From the NCBI GenBank assembly GCA_029262355.1, contig JAJCZO010000336.1, positions 1 to 64,000 on the forward strand: 64,000 nt of DNA, given 5' to 3'. A program made the position numbers and the translations under genes. Under the pieces are notes generated by a model. That model searched no databases, was not told the origin of the DNA, and saw only the letters and a program-made list of their open reading frames with translations. The DNA comes from Deltaproteobacteria bacterium (GTDB lineage: Bacteria; Desulfobacterota; Binatia; UBA12015). Shown one piece after another: positions 1-8,613 of this stretch (position 1 is the first letter of the stretch; the number at the start of each line of letters is the position of its first letter).

Positions 1-1514
1 ACACGCACTACGATGGCCAGGTCACGTGGGACCCCATGATGACGCCGTCGAGCTGGCACGGTGTCACCACCGTCGTAATGGGCAACTGCGGCGTGGGTTT
101 CGCGCCCGTTCGTCCGGGGCAACAGGGCTTCCTCATCGAGCTGATGGAAGGCGTGGAAGACATCCCGGGGACTGCGCTGCACGAAGGCATCGACTGGCAG
201 TGGGAGTCGTTCCCTGAGTACCTCGACGCGCTCGACAAGATGCCGCGTGTGCTCGACGTGGCGGCGCAGGTTCCGCACTGCTCGATCCGCGCGTACGTGC
301 TCGGCGAGCGGGCGCACGATCTCGAGGTGACCGACGACGAGATCTCGCAGATGGCCGACCTCACGCACGAGGCGCTCCTTGCCGGCGCCTTCGGATTCAC
401 CACGTCCCGGACCATTCTCCATCGCTCGGTGCACGGCCTCGTCCCGGGCACGTATTCGAAGCCGGAAGAGATGCTCGCGCTGGGACACGCGCTGGGCAAG
501 GCCGGCCACGGAGTCTTCGAGATGGTCTCGGATTCGATGGGCGGCGGCGCCGACGAAGAGTGGATCCGGAAGTTCTGCAGAGACACGGGTCGACCGATCA
601 CGTTCGCGCTTGCACAGTCTCCGGCCAACCCGACGGGCTACCGCGCGACCCTTGATCGCGCCACCGAGATGATGAGCGCGGGCGAGCGCATCGTTCCTCA
701 GGTGCCCTGTCGTCCAACCGGTATGCTCTACGGCCTGCAGTCTTCGTTCCATCCGCTGATCGCACATCCGACCTACATCGAGCTGTCCGCGCTCCCCCTC
801 GACGAGCGCGTACGAAAGCTCCGCAACCCCGACGTACGCGCCAAACTTCTCTCGGAGAAGACGCTGATTCAGGACCCGGTCGCGTTGGGACTGCTCTCCA
901 ACTGGTCCCAGATCTTCCCGCTCGGCAATCCCCCCAACTACGAGCCCCCCGCCGAGACGAGCGTCGCAGCGGTGGCGGAGCGCGAAGGCCGCTCGCACGA
1001 GGAGATCATCCTCGATTGGATGCTCGAGAACGACGGCAAGCAACTGCTCTTTGCGCCGCTGCTGAACTACGTCGACTGCGACTTCGAGGCACTACGCGAG
1101 ATGATGCTGCATCCCAGGAGCGTCATCGGCCTGTCCGACGGCGGCGCCCACTGTGGGCTCATCTGCGATGCCAGCATGCCGACATTCTTGCTGACGCATT
1201 GGGTTCGCGACCGGACGCGGGGGCCACGCATTCCACTCGAGCAGGCGATCCGGCTTCAGACGGGCAATACGGCCTCCGTATACGGCCTGAACGACCGTGG
1301 CACTCTGACCCCGGGAAAGAAGGCCGACGTGAACGTCATCGATCTCGACGCCCTGCACCTCCACGCCCCCGAGATGGTTTTCGACCTACCGGCGGCGGGA
1401 CGGCGCTTGATCCAGCACGCCGACGGCTACCGGGCCACTGTGGTGGCCGGCCAGGTCACCTTCGAGGACGGGCAGGCCACAGGCGCGCTTCCCGGAAAGC
1501 TTCTGCGCGCCTAA
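1..1514 (+). CDS. N-acyl-D-amino-acid deacylase, amidohydrolase family 3 (5' truncated)
   Basis: The frame is open from base 3 and begins inside the metal-binding THYDGQ motif (the H-x-H of PHTHYDGQ), so about 60 N-terminal residues lie outside the window. Further family signatures are MGNCGVGFAP near the start, SDGGAHCG at about base 1135 and the C-terminal PGKKADVNVIDLDAL amidohydrolase barrel segment, ending LPGKLLRA. Members are zinc enzymes that hydrolyse N-acyl-D-amino acids or related cyclic amides in the cytoplasm. It is clearly paralogous to the complete gene at 50887-52611, which shares the motif order and the LPGxLLR terminus. Exact substrate is unknown. The family assignment is firm. 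Confidence 0.9.
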   Translation, partial: THYDGQVTWDPMMTPSSWHGVTTVVMGNCGVGFAPVRPGQQGFLIELMEGVEDIPGTALHEGIDWQWESFPEYLDALDKMPRVLDVAAQVPHCSIRAYVLGERAHDLEVTDDEISQMADLTHEALLAGAFGFTTSRTILHRSVHGLVPGTYSKPEEMLALGHALGKAGHGVFEMVSDSMGGGADEEWIRKFCRDTGRPITFALAQSPANPTGYRATLDRATEMMSAGERIVPQVPCRPTGMLYGLQSSFHPLIAHPTYIELSALPLDERVRKLRNPDVRAKLLSEKTLIQDPVALGLLSNWSQIFPLGNPPNYEPPAETSVAAVAEREGRSHEEIILDWMLENDGKQLLFAPLLNYVDCDFEALREMMLHPRSVIGLSDGGAHCGLICDASMPTFLLTHWVRDRTRGPRIPLEQAIRLQTGNTASVYGLNDRGTLTPGKKADVNVIDLDALHLHAPEMVFDLPAAGRRLIQHADGYRATVVAGQVTFEDGQATGALPGKLLRA

Positions 1515-1683
1515 CGAGCCGCAACGCACGATCGGCGCCAGAGATCCAGTGACGCCGCCGCTCCGTACCGGACGTGACGACCATCCGCGTGCGCGAGTGT
1601 TTCCTTGCTCTCGCTTCCCAGGATAGAAGGTTGCCGATTGCGTTCGGGCATACGGTTCTGTTCGGACAGGGGACACACCAGGC

Positions 1684-2271
1684 GTGTCTCCCGGTTATGT
1701 CATGGCTCCAGATTCCGACGACGGCGCGCTGGTTGCGCAGGTAGCTGCGGGTGACCCGCAAGCACTTCGGTCACTCTACGACCGCTGCAGTCAGCGTGCG
1801 TTCAGCGTTGCCATCGGCGTGCTGACGAATCGGGGAGAGGCCGAAGACGTGGTCCAGGAGACGTTCCTACAGGTGTGGCGGCAGGCGAGGCGCTTCGACG
1901 CCCGACGAGGCGGGGCGATGGCGTGGATCGTCACGATCGCGCGGTCGCGCGCGATCGACCGACTTCGCGCACGTAGCGCCGCCGACCGAGCGACTGCCTC
2001 TGTCCGCCAGGAGCCCCCGGCTCAACACGTGCCTTCCCCGAGCGAAGCGGCCGAACATGCAGAACTTCGTCGCCACGTGGCCGATGCCCTGGCCGAGCTC
2101 CCGACGGAGCAGCGCCGGGCGCTCGAGCTGGCCTACTTTCGAGGCCTCTCGCAGGCGGAGATCGCGACCGAGCTCGGCGACCCTCTGGGCACCGTGAAAA
2201 CGCGCGTTCGCCTGGGGCTGGGCAAGCTCGCCGCCCTGCTAGCGCCGTCGGGTGCGGGAGGCCTCTCGTGA
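1684..2271 (+). CDS. ECF RNA polymerase sigma factor (SigK-like)
   Basis: This 195-residue sigma-70 family protein contains only regions 2 and 4. Region 2 (about residues 28-95) carries the conserved EDVVQETFLQVW and RARAIDRLR-like core-binding and -10 recognition helices. Region 4 (about 130-185) includes LAYFRGLSQAEIA and GTVKTRVRLGLGKL, the -35 recognition helix-turn-helix. It directs RNA polymerase to stress or envelope regulons. Its stop overlaps the start of the anti-sigma gene by 4 nt (GTGA), so the two are translationally coupled. The start is GTG at 1684; an in-frame ATG at 1702 is an equally plausible start because neither has a strong ribosome binding site. Confidence 0.9.
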   Translation: MSPGYVMAPDSDDGALVAQVAAGDPQALRSLYDRCSQRAFSVAIGVLTNRGEAEDVVQETFLQVWRQARRFDARRGGAMAWIVTIARSRAIDRLRARSAADRATASVRQEPPAQHVPSPSEAAEHAELRRHVADALAELPTEQRRALELAYFRGLSQAEIATELGDPLGTVKTRVRLGLGKLAALLAPSGAGGLS

Positions 2272-3230
2272 ACTGCTCCGAGTTCAAAGAGAACGTGGCC
2301 GCCTTCGCACTCGACGCACTGGCCGACGACGAGCGTCGTGCGTGCGAGGCTCATCTCTCCCAGCCGGGTCCGCACGCGGGCTGCGAAGACGAGCTGCGTC
2401 GCGCATACGAAGCGACCGCCCTCATCGGTGCGGCGCTACCAGCCGACAGACCGAGCGAGCGCGTCTGGGCTGCGATCGAAAACGAAATGGGGTCCGGAGC
2501 GGCCAGCGATGGCCCAGCGACCGAACGCCCAGCGAGCCGGAGCAAAGGGTCGAACACGGAGCGCGCGGGCGGAGTCACCCGCGTCGAAGAAGCACGTGGC
2601 TCGCGCTGGCGCGAAGGTCTCGCATGGGGCCTTGCGATCGCGGCCACGGTCGCGGGCCTGGCATTGCTCAGCACCTGGCGCAGCGATCAGTTACGGATCA
2701 CCGACCTCGAGCGCCGACTCGCTGCCGCGGACGGTGCTCGCCTCTCGGCCGAAGAGCAGATCGCCTCGACCCGCCGTGACCTGGAAACACGGATCCGAGA
2801 TGTCGACGGCGAGTGGCAGACGTGTCTCGACGACCTCCAGAACGCCCGCGTCTCTCTCGACCAGCGCGACCGAGCGCTGCGACTCATGGGCGCGCCGGAG
2901 ACGCTCCTGATTCAGCTCGCGGCACAGGGCGACGTTCCCTACCGCGCGAGCGCACTGATGAACGGATCCGAGGGCGAGGCCATGGTGGTCTCGAGCGCTC
3001 TCGCACCCCAGGCGGGTAAGGACTACCAGCTGTGGTTGATCCGCGGCGACGAGAAGATCTCGGCCGGCCTGCTCGCAACCGACGCCGAAGCCAGCGCGAC
3101 CCTCGCTCACATCGACCCCTCCCTCATGCGCGACGGAACGCCCGATGCGATCGCGGTCACCGTCGAGCCGGCCGGCGGCATGCCTCAGCCAACCGGCCCG
3201 ATCGTACTGCTGGGAAAAATCGGAATCTGA
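2268..3230 (+). CDS. Membrane anti-sigma factor, RskA-type
   Basis: This 320-residue protein has an N-terminal sigma-binding helical domain (residues 1-60), a single transmembrane helix (about 117-136), a charged coiled-coil-like stretch (about 141-195) and a C-terminal anti-sigma-K (RskA) domain outside the membrane (about 205-320, with KDYQLWLI and a closing GPIVLLGKI strand). The zinc-binding HxxxCxxC motif of ZAS anti-sigma factors is not intact; C26, H29, H36 and C39 are the nearest residues. It should hold the upstream ECF factor at the inner membrane until proteolysis. GTG start overlaps the sigma stop codon. Confidence 0.88.
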   Translation: MNCSEFKENVAAFALDALADDERRACEAHLSQPGPHAGCEDELRRAYEATALIGAALPADRPSERVWAAIENEMGSGAASDGPATERPASRSKGSNTERAGGVTRVEEARGSRWREGLAWGLAIAATVAGLALLSTWRSDQLRITDLERRLAAADGARLSAEEQIASTRRDLETRIRDVDGEWQTCLDDLQNARVSLDQRDRALRLMGAPETLLIQLAAQGDVPYRASALMNGSEGEAMVVSSALAPQAGKDYQLWLIRGDEKISAGLLATDAEASATLAHIDPSLMRDGTPDAIAVTVEPAGGMPQPTGPIVLLGKIGI

Positions 3231-3257
3231 TCTCACCCGCAACGGGAGGACCCCGCC

Positions 3258-4373
3258 ATGATCGAGAGCCTGAGCCGCACCGCTCTGCACGAACTGATCG
3301 ATGCGTTGAAAGAGATCGACGAGCGATTCCTCGGTGAGGAGTGGATGATGGGCTCGGCCGAGGACGTCGCCGAAGGTGTGCGTGCCGTGGCCCATCTCCT
3401 TCAAGGCGGTCTCGTCTCTTGGTTCGAAGAGGATCCCGCGCACCCCAGCTTTCGGCGCATCGTCACGCCAACGAGAAAGTTCACCGGCGACAACGCCGAC
3501 GCCGTCTACTATGAGTCGGCGATTCGGCCCGGCCTTCGCTACCGCGTCCGAGGCAACATGTCCGGGGCGGTGTACGTCTCGATTACGATCGAGGGCGGCA
3601 ACAGCGACGGCTCCTTCGGCGGGCAAACCTGCGGCGTCATCAACGATACGCAGTTCGACGTCGCGGCCGACGGCTCCTTCGAGATGCATCTGGGCGGCGA
3701 GGCACGCGATCGAAACTGGCTACCGCTGCCCGCCGAAGCCTACCGGCTCACGACGCGGCATTACTTCGAGGAGGAGGGCTGTCGCGCCGCGATGACCATC
3801 CCCGGAGTCGCGCTCTCGATCGAGGTGCTCGACGATGTGCCCCCGCCCAAGCCCTACGACGACGAATCCGTAGCGCAGGGCCTGCGCAAGGTTCGCAACC
3901 TCGTCCACTCACGCACTCTCGGGATGGGAGCTCCGAGCACGCGCGACCAACCACCGTTCGTCTCGACCACGCCCAACCAGTTCGTGAAGCCGATCAAACC
4001 GGGCGAGTTCGCACTCGCCGCGGCCGACGCCGCCTACTCCCAGACGATGTGCTTCCTGCAACCCACCGAAGCGTTGGTCATCACCGGCCGGTGGCCCGAA
4101 TGCCGGTGCGCGAACGTCTCGCTGTGGAACCGGCACATGCAGACCCTCGACTACGCAAACCGCCAGGTATCGCTGAACCGAAAACAGACCACGCTCGAAT
4201 CCGACGGCACCTTCCGGATCGTGATCGCGCACCAAGACCCCGGGGTCTCCAACTGGATCGACACCGAAGGGCGCGCATTCAGCATGGTTTTCTGGCGCTT
4301 CATGTTGCCCGAGGGAGACATCGAAACACCGCAAGCGGAGGTCGTGCCACTCTCGGCGGTCCGCCGCGCCTGA
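3258..4373 (+). CDS. DUF1214 domain-containing protein
   Basis: This 371-residue soluble protein has no signal peptide. The N-terminal half carries the motif run DNADAVYYESAIRP, YRVRGNMSGAVYVSIT and SFGGQTCGVI, and the C-terminal half holds the DUF1214 beta-sandwich region (about residues 280-355) with RWPECRCANVSLWNRHMQT. DUF1214 proteins are common in soil actinobacteria and delta-lineage genomes, often beside cytochrome P450s, LLM enzymes or sulfotransferases, but have no established biochemical role. A GGAGG-type ribosome binding site precedes ATG 3258, 27 nt after the anti-sigma gene, so it may share that operon. Confidence 0.85.
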   Translation: MIESLSRTALHELIDALKEIDERFLGEEWMMGSAEDVAEGVRAVAHLLQGGLVSWFEEDPAHPSFRRIVTPTRKFTGDNADAVYYESAIRPGLRYRVRGNMSGAVYVSITIEGGNSDGSFGGQTCGVINDTQFDVAADGSFEMHLGGEARDRNWLPLPAEAYRLTTRHYFEEEGCRAAMTIPGVALSIEVLDDVPPPKPYDDESVAQGLRKVRNLVHSRTLGMGAPSTRDQPPFVSTTPNQFVKPIKPGEFALAAADAAYSQTMCFLQPTEALVITGRWPECRCANVSLWNRHMQTLDYANRQVSLNRKQTTLESDGTFRIVIAHQDPGVSNWIDTEGRAFSMVFWRFMLPEGDIETPQAEVVPLSAVRRA

Positions 4374-4394
4374 CACGAGAGGATCGGAAACCCG

Positions 4395-4415
4395 CCGGAG
4401 CCGTCTCCACTCCGG
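4395..4415 (+). terminator. Weak rho-independent terminator candidate
   Basis: The arms CCGGAG and CTCCGG enclose a 9-nt loop and are followed within 3 nt by a short T-run (CTTTTC). It lies just downstream of the DUF1214 gene and between convergent genes. The short stem makes this a moderate-confidence call. Confidence 0.4.
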
Positions 4416-4432
4416 AGCTTTTCAACAGCCTG

Positions 4433-5833
4433 CTAGAGCTGAACGCCGGGGTTCATGATGCCATTGGGATCGAGCGCCTTCTTCACACTTCTCAGAACTT
4501 CGACCCCTGCGTCACCCAGCTCGCGCGGGAGGAAGTCGCGCCGAATGCGTCCAATGCCGTGGTGGTGGGCAATGCTGCCACCACACGCGATCGTGGCTTC
4601 CATCGCGGCGGCCCACGCGGCAGAGTAGAGCCGCTCCTGGTCCTTCTCTTCCTTCGAGGAACCGACGAAGGTGAAGTAGATGTTCACCCCGGTCGTATAG
4701 CCGTGTGAGGTGTGGCCACTTGCGACGAGAACTCCCGGCACAGACGCGATCGCCTCGGTGACCTTGCCGTAGAGCGCGCCAACCCGGTCCCACGTCGCCG
4801 AGACCTCGATGGTATCTACGACCAGGCCGTTGCCCAAAAGATCGTCCCACGACGGCACGTGATTGCGCTGGCCAAGCCAATGCTGAAGGGGCGCGTCGCC
4901 CAGGTCTTCGCCGCCGCGGCTCACGCAGGCGTGTCGTGCAGCGGCCAGCTCGAGGTCCAGCGCACCATGCATCACCTCGGAACCTTGGTTCATCACGAGC
5001 AGCAGGGGCTCACGCTCCGGGAACCAATCGTTGAAGTTCCGCTGCGCCTCCAAGCCATCGTACAGCCTCAGCACTGCCGGACGCCACCCAGTTTGGAGAA
5101 GCTCCCGCGTGATCTCCAGCCCGTCGTCCCAGGACTTCAAACGAGCCGCGAAGCCGGCTTTGAAGGCCGGCTTTGGCGACAGCTTCAGACCGATCTCCGT
5201 AACGATACCGAGTGTTCCCTCCGAGCCGAGGATGATCTCGCGCAGATCCGGCCCGGTTGCCGCCCGCGGAGCCGGGAACGTGTTCACGACCCGGCCACCC
5301 GGAAGAACGACCTCAAGCGCGAGCACGAGGTCCTCGATGTTGCCGTAGCGCGTAGACAGCTGCCCCGATGCCCGCGTGGCAATCCAACCACCTACCGTCG
5401 ATACGGCTATCGATTGCGGGAAGTGCCCGAGCGTGAACCCGCGCTCGTCGAGCAACCGCTCGCATTCCGCACCATTCAGACCCGCCTGGACCCGTGCCGT
5501 GCCTGCCTCGGCGTTCAGATCGAGCAAGGCCGACATGCGTGAGACATCGACGACCAACGCTTCGCCGCCCGGGCGAACGGCGCCGCACACCCCCGACCCC
5601 AGACCGTAGGGGACGATCGCCGTCCGCTGCGCGTCGGCAATCTCGAGGATCTTCGAGACCTCCGCGGTAGATTCTGGGAAGACCACTGCCGGAGGCGGCT
5701 CCGTCGGATTGCCTGCCACATCGTGTATGGCCTCGAACGCCCAGTAGTCGTGGGCGTGCGCGCGGCGTGTCTCGGCGTCACGCCGGACGCGACCGCTGGG
5801 CAACTGCTCCTCGAGGAGCTCGATCGTTCTCAT
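4433..5833 (-). CDS. FAD-binding oxidase, alkyldihydroxyacetonephosphate synthase-like
   Basis: This protein of about 466 residues has a PCMH-type FAD domain (VPYGLGSGVCGAV, HFPQSIAVSTVGGW, LGSEGTLGIVTEIGLKL) and a C-terminal FAD-oxidase cap. The cap carries AGPS hallmarks: an SHGYTTGVNIYFTF-like substrate segment and AHHHGIGRIRRDF near the C-terminus. AGPS swaps the acyl chain of acyl-DHAP for a fatty alcohol, making the ether bond of ether lipids. ATG 5833 is chosen because it overlaps the glpD stop as ATGA and has GAGAGGGA upstream. Next to glpD, a role with DHAP-derived substrates is attractive. A D-lactate/glycolate-dehydrogenase-like oxidase is the alternative. Confidence 0.82.
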   Translation of the reverse strand: MRTIELLEEQLPSGRVRRDAETRRAHAHDYWAFEAIHDVAGNPTEPPPAVVFPESTAEVSKILEIADAQRTAIVPYGLGSGVCGAVRPGGEALVVDVSRMSALLDLNAEAGTARVQAGLNGAECERLLDERGFTLGHFPQSIAVSTVGGWIATRASGQLSTRYGNIEDLVLALEVVLPGGRVVNTFPAPRAATGPDLREIILGSEGTLGIVTEIGLKLSPKPAFKAGFAARLKSWDDGLEITRELLQTGWRPAVLRLYDGLEAQRNFNDWFPEREPLLLVMNQGSEVMHGALDLELAAARHACVSRGGEDLGDAPLQHWLGQRNHVPSWDDLLGNGLVVDTIEVSATWDRVGALYGKVTEAIASVPGVLVASGHTSHGYTTGVNIYFTFVGSSKEEKDQERLYSAAWAAAMEATIACGGSIAHHHGIGRIRRDFLPRELGDAGVEVLRSVKKALDPNGIMNPGVQL

Positions 5834-7359
5834 TGGGATCCCTCTCTCCATGCGACATCCTCGGCGATGCGCGCGCGGTAGTCCGCGATCTCGCGGTCAC
5901 GCCGCTGGTCGTTCCAGCCAGCACGCGAGCCAACCGCGTCGGCGACAGACTCCACGTGCGAGAGCCCGTTGTCCGCGGCGAACAGGTTCGCGCGTATTCG
6001 GCGCTCGAGAACATCGGGGACCGACAGGGCGCACTCCTCTTCGAGTGCGACTTTCACGTCGTCCTCGCCGAGAGTCGTCCGCGCCATCGCGACGGGCTCA
6101 CCGTCCTCCACGAGGGGGATATCCGCGGTTCGACACGGGTCCGCAGTCCGATCGAGGCGCTCCAGGACCTGGTCGACGACACGCTCTGCCATTTGGCGAT
6201 AGGTCGTCAGCTTGCCTCCGCCGATCGAAACGAGACCGTTGGGCTCGATCAGGATCTCGTGGCGTCGCGAGATCTCCGACGGCGATTTCCCCTCCTGCGC
6301 GACCAGCGGACGGACCCCCGCCCACGCCCCCCGAACATCGTCGTCGCCAATGCGCGCCTCAGGCCAGTTCGTATTGACCGCGGCGAGAAGATAGTCGACG
6401 TCCTCGCGCGTGATGGTCGGTCGTTCCTCCGGCTTCCGGTAGAACGTATCGGTCGTCCCGATCCAGACAACGTCACCGTGCGGGACGACGAACGCCATCC
6501 GCCGATCTGCCGCGGTGGCGACGACGATGTCGTCGACCGGCAGACGCTCCCGGGGAATCACGAGATGGATGCCCTTCGTGAGTTGAATGCGGGGCTTCGC
6601 ACCGCCGCTGAGATTTCGGACTTCGTCCACCCATGGCCCGGCCGCGTTCACGACGACCGTCGCTTCGATCCGTAGCTCCTTGCCCGACAACTCGTCGCGC
6701 ACACCCACCCGCAGGCCTGTCGTCGACGAACTGCCGCCGTTCCCCGAGCTGGCGCGCCCGATCTCTTCGATGCTCACCGCCGGTGCATAGTTGGCCAAGA
6801 GTGCGCCGTGCCGCTTTGCCGACTTGAGCGTCTCCAACGTGAGCCTCGCGTCGTCCGTGATGTACTCGGTGTAGACTGCGGCGCCCTGCAGGCGTTCTGT
6901 CTCGAGGCCCGCGATATGCGAGACCAGCTCCTCGGTCCTCCAGATCTCGTGGCGATCCTCAGCCTCGACCTTGGCCATCTTCTCGAAGCTCCACATCCCG
7001 GCGCGAAGCTTCAAAAGGCCCGCCGTGGTGCGACCACGAACCGGCACGACCATCCGCGCGCTCAGGGCCAGATGCGGCGCGATTTCCGTTAGGCAGCGAC
7101 GCTCCCGGGCCGCCTCCATGACCAGTGGAATGTCGCCCTGTGCAAGATAACGAAGCCCGCCGTGGATCAGCTTCGATGAGCGACTGGAGGTACCCGAAGC
7201 GAAGTCACCACGCTCCACGAGGCCGACGCGCAGGCCACGCATCACGGCGTCGCGCACGATCCCGGCTCCGGTGATGCCGCCACCGATCACGAGCACATCC
7301 ACCGCCGCCCTGCCGAGCTCCGCGAGGTCGTTTTCCCTGGTTTCGATCGAGAAGCTCAG
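5830..7359 (-). CDS. glpD: FAD-dependent glycerol-3-phosphate dehydrogenase
   Basis: The Rossmann dinucleotide fold DVLVIGGGITGAGIVRD is followed by the DAO-family SGTSSRSSKLIHGGLRYL signature and WAGVRPLV, SIGGGKLTTYRQMA and a C-terminal GlpD helical domain. The enzyme oxidises sn-glycerol-3-phosphate to DHAP and feeds electrons to quinones at the inner membrane. The first conventional start codon is GTG 7302, which leaves the protein beginning directly at the FAD strand. An in-frame CTG at 7359 adds 19 residues including ETRENDLAEL, typical of GlpD N-termini. It lies behind GGGAGAGA and overlaps the upstream stop as CTGA, so I prefer 7359. Confidence 0.9.
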   Translation of the reverse strand: MSFSIETRENDLAELGRAAVDVLVIGGGITGAGIVRDAVMRGLRVGLVERGDFASGTSSRSSKLIHGGLRYLAQGDIPLVMEAARERRCLTEIAPHLALSARMVVPVRGRTTAGLLKLRAGMWSFEKMAKVEAEDRHEIWRTEELVSHIAGLETERLQGAAVYTEYITDDARLTLETLKSAKRHGALLANYAPAVSIEEIGRASSGNGGSSSTTGLRVGVRDELSGKELRIEATVVVNAAGPWVDEVRNLSGGAKPRIQLTKGIHLVIPRERLPVDDIVVATAADRRMAFVVPHGDVVWIGTTDTFYRKPEERPTITREDVDYLLAAVNTNWPEARIGDDDVRGAWAGVRPLVAQEGKSPSEISRRHEILIEPNGLVSIGGGKLTTYRQMAERVVDQVLERLDRTADPCRTADIPLVEDGEPVAMARTTLGEDDVKVALEEECALSVPDVLERRIRANLFAADNGLSHVESVADAVGSRAGWNDQRRDREIADYRARIAEDVAWREGSQ

Positions 7360-7751
7360 TAGCCCATCTCTCCCAGACGCGCGTCGTCGAAGCCAAAGAA
7401 ATGGCCGACCTCATGTACGACGGTGCGTCGGATCTCACGGCGAAGGTGATACTCGTCCGTGAAGTCCTCAGACAACGGGAGATAGTAGATCACGATACGG
7501 TCGGGCAAGGCAGCATGAAGACTGTCCCGCTCGTTGATCGGAGTTCCCTCGTAAAGTCCGTAGAGCGAGTCGAGCTCAGGATCGAGACCGAGATCGAGCA
7601 GGGTCTCTTCATCTGGCTCCTCCTCTACGACGACAGCAACGTTCTCGAGGTGTCGGGCAAGCTCGGGAGGAATCGTATCCAAAGCCTCTGCGACGATCTC
7701 TTGGAAGCGACTGCGCGGAACCCACGGCTCTGGATGGGGAGGGCGCGCCAT
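7356..7751 (-). CDS. Minimal zincin metallopeptidase family protein (DUF1025/PF06262 type)
   Basis: This 131-residue acidic cytosolic protein belongs to the small zincin-like family whose core is YEGTPINERDS, then a long strand and the zinc-binding helix RTVVHEVGHFFGFDD (HExxHxxGxxD), giving two histidines, the catalytic glutamate and a third ligand. Length matches the family. Physiological substrate is unknown. It is the first gene of the glpD/AGPS-like operon and its TGA overlaps the proposed glpD CTG start, so translational coupling is likely. Confidence 0.88.
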   Translation of the reverse strand: MARPPHPEPWVPRSRFQEIVAEALDTIPPELARHLENVAVVVEEEPDEETLLDLGLDPELDSLYGLYEGTPINERDSLHAALPDRIVIYYLPLSEDFTDEYHLRREIRRTVVHEVGHFFGFDDARLGEMGY

Positions 7752-8081
7752 GGCGCAGCCTTAGCACAAACCGGCGATATCTCGCCGAAACCCGCTACTG
7801 GCTATGCGCCATGGGGGGTCGCGACGCACGCCATTTCGAACCCGCCGTGGCACCGGAGTTGCAGCTACGCACATTCGTTCCCGAGGCGGTTGAGGTGGAT
7901 GTGTTGTGGGGGACAGCTCGGGGAAATCGTCCGGACGGCGCGCAGGGAAGGTGCTGCAGCTGCGTGGCATAAACGGGTGTGGGGTTGAGGGGCGGGTGAT
8001 TCTCTGCCGCCGTCCCGGACGAAGCCTTGGGTGCTCGAGTCGGGCTTGCGCGCCTGACGGGCGTTCGCGAGAGTATCCGAC
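7752..8081. other. 330-nt divergent intergenic region
   Basis: This stretch separates the minus-strand zincin-glpD operon from the plus-strand VOC gene. It contains a sigma-54-type promoter at 7848-7863. The roughly 210 nt between that promoter and the VOC start form a long G-rich leader in which I see no credible ORF. It could be a 5' UTR or hold an unrecognised small RNA. Confidence 0.5.
7848..7863 (+). promoter_or_regulatory. Sigma-54 (-24/-12) promoter candidate
   Basis: TGGCACCGGAGTTGCA fits the sigma-54 consensus TGGCACR-N4-TTGCW at all fixed positions except the R (here C), with the correct GG-to-GC spacing. It points towards the VOC gene at 8082, giving an expected leader of about 205 nt. 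An NtrC-type activator is encoded at 35618-37039, but a link to this promoter is inference. Confidence 0.45.
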
Positions 8082-8549
8082 ATGTCGGAACGACCTTTTT
8101 CGATTCTCGGACTCCAGCAGATCGCCGTCGGGAGCACCGACAAGAATAATCTTCGCAAGCTCTGGATCGACATGCTCGGCCTGGACCTGCACGGCAACTT
8201 CCGCAGTGAAAAAGAAAACGTTGATGAAGACATTGCCGTCACCGGAAGCGGTGCCTTCAAGGTCGAAGTCGACCTCATGCAACCCATCGACCCAGACAAG
8301 CGCCCCAAGGTCCACGATCCAGCCCTGAACCACATCGGCCTGTGGGTCGACGATCTGGCGAAGGCCGTCGCGTGGCTCGAGGACGCCGGCGTGCGCTTTA
8401 CGCCCGGCGGCATCCGCAAAGGCGCGGCGGGGCACGACGTCTGCTTCATCCACCCCAAGGGGAACGAGCAGGCGCCGATCGGCGGGGAGGGCGTGCTGAT
8501 CGAACTCGTCCAGGCTCCGGCCGATGTCATCGCCGCCCACGCGGGCTGA
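8082..8549 (+). CDS. VOC-superfamily (glyoxalase-like) protein
   Basis: This 155-residue protein has two beta-alpha-beta-beta-beta modules of the vicinal oxygen chelate fold. [18 protein letters not shown] opens module one and [18 protein letters not shown] opens module two. The late [20 protein letters not shown] strand provides the final metal-ligand glutamate, as in glyoxalase I and methylmalonyl-CoA epimerase. Histidine and glutamate ligands are visible, so a metal-dependent lyase or epimerase is plausible. The closing IHPKGN and ELVQAP segments resemble methylmalonyl-CoA epimerase, but no partner mutase lies nearby. Substrate unresolved. Confidence 0.8.
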   Translation: MSERPFSILGLQQIAVGSTDKNNLRKLWIDMLGLDLHGNFRSEKENVDEDIAVTGSGAFKVEVDLMQPIDPDKRPKVHDPALNHIGLWVDDLAKAVAWLEDAGVRFTPGGIRKGAAGHDVCFIHPKGNEQAPIGGEGVLIELVQAPADVIAAHAG

Positions 8550-8613
8550 TCGCGCCTGGCGCGGCAGGGTCGCGCCACGGTTGAAAAGCCCGGCCGCAAA
8601 GCCTTGATTGCTC

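Noticed and set aside
2691-3689. 332-residue minus-strand open frame
   Set aside because: Antisense to the anti-sigma and DUF1214 genes, with no signature motifs.
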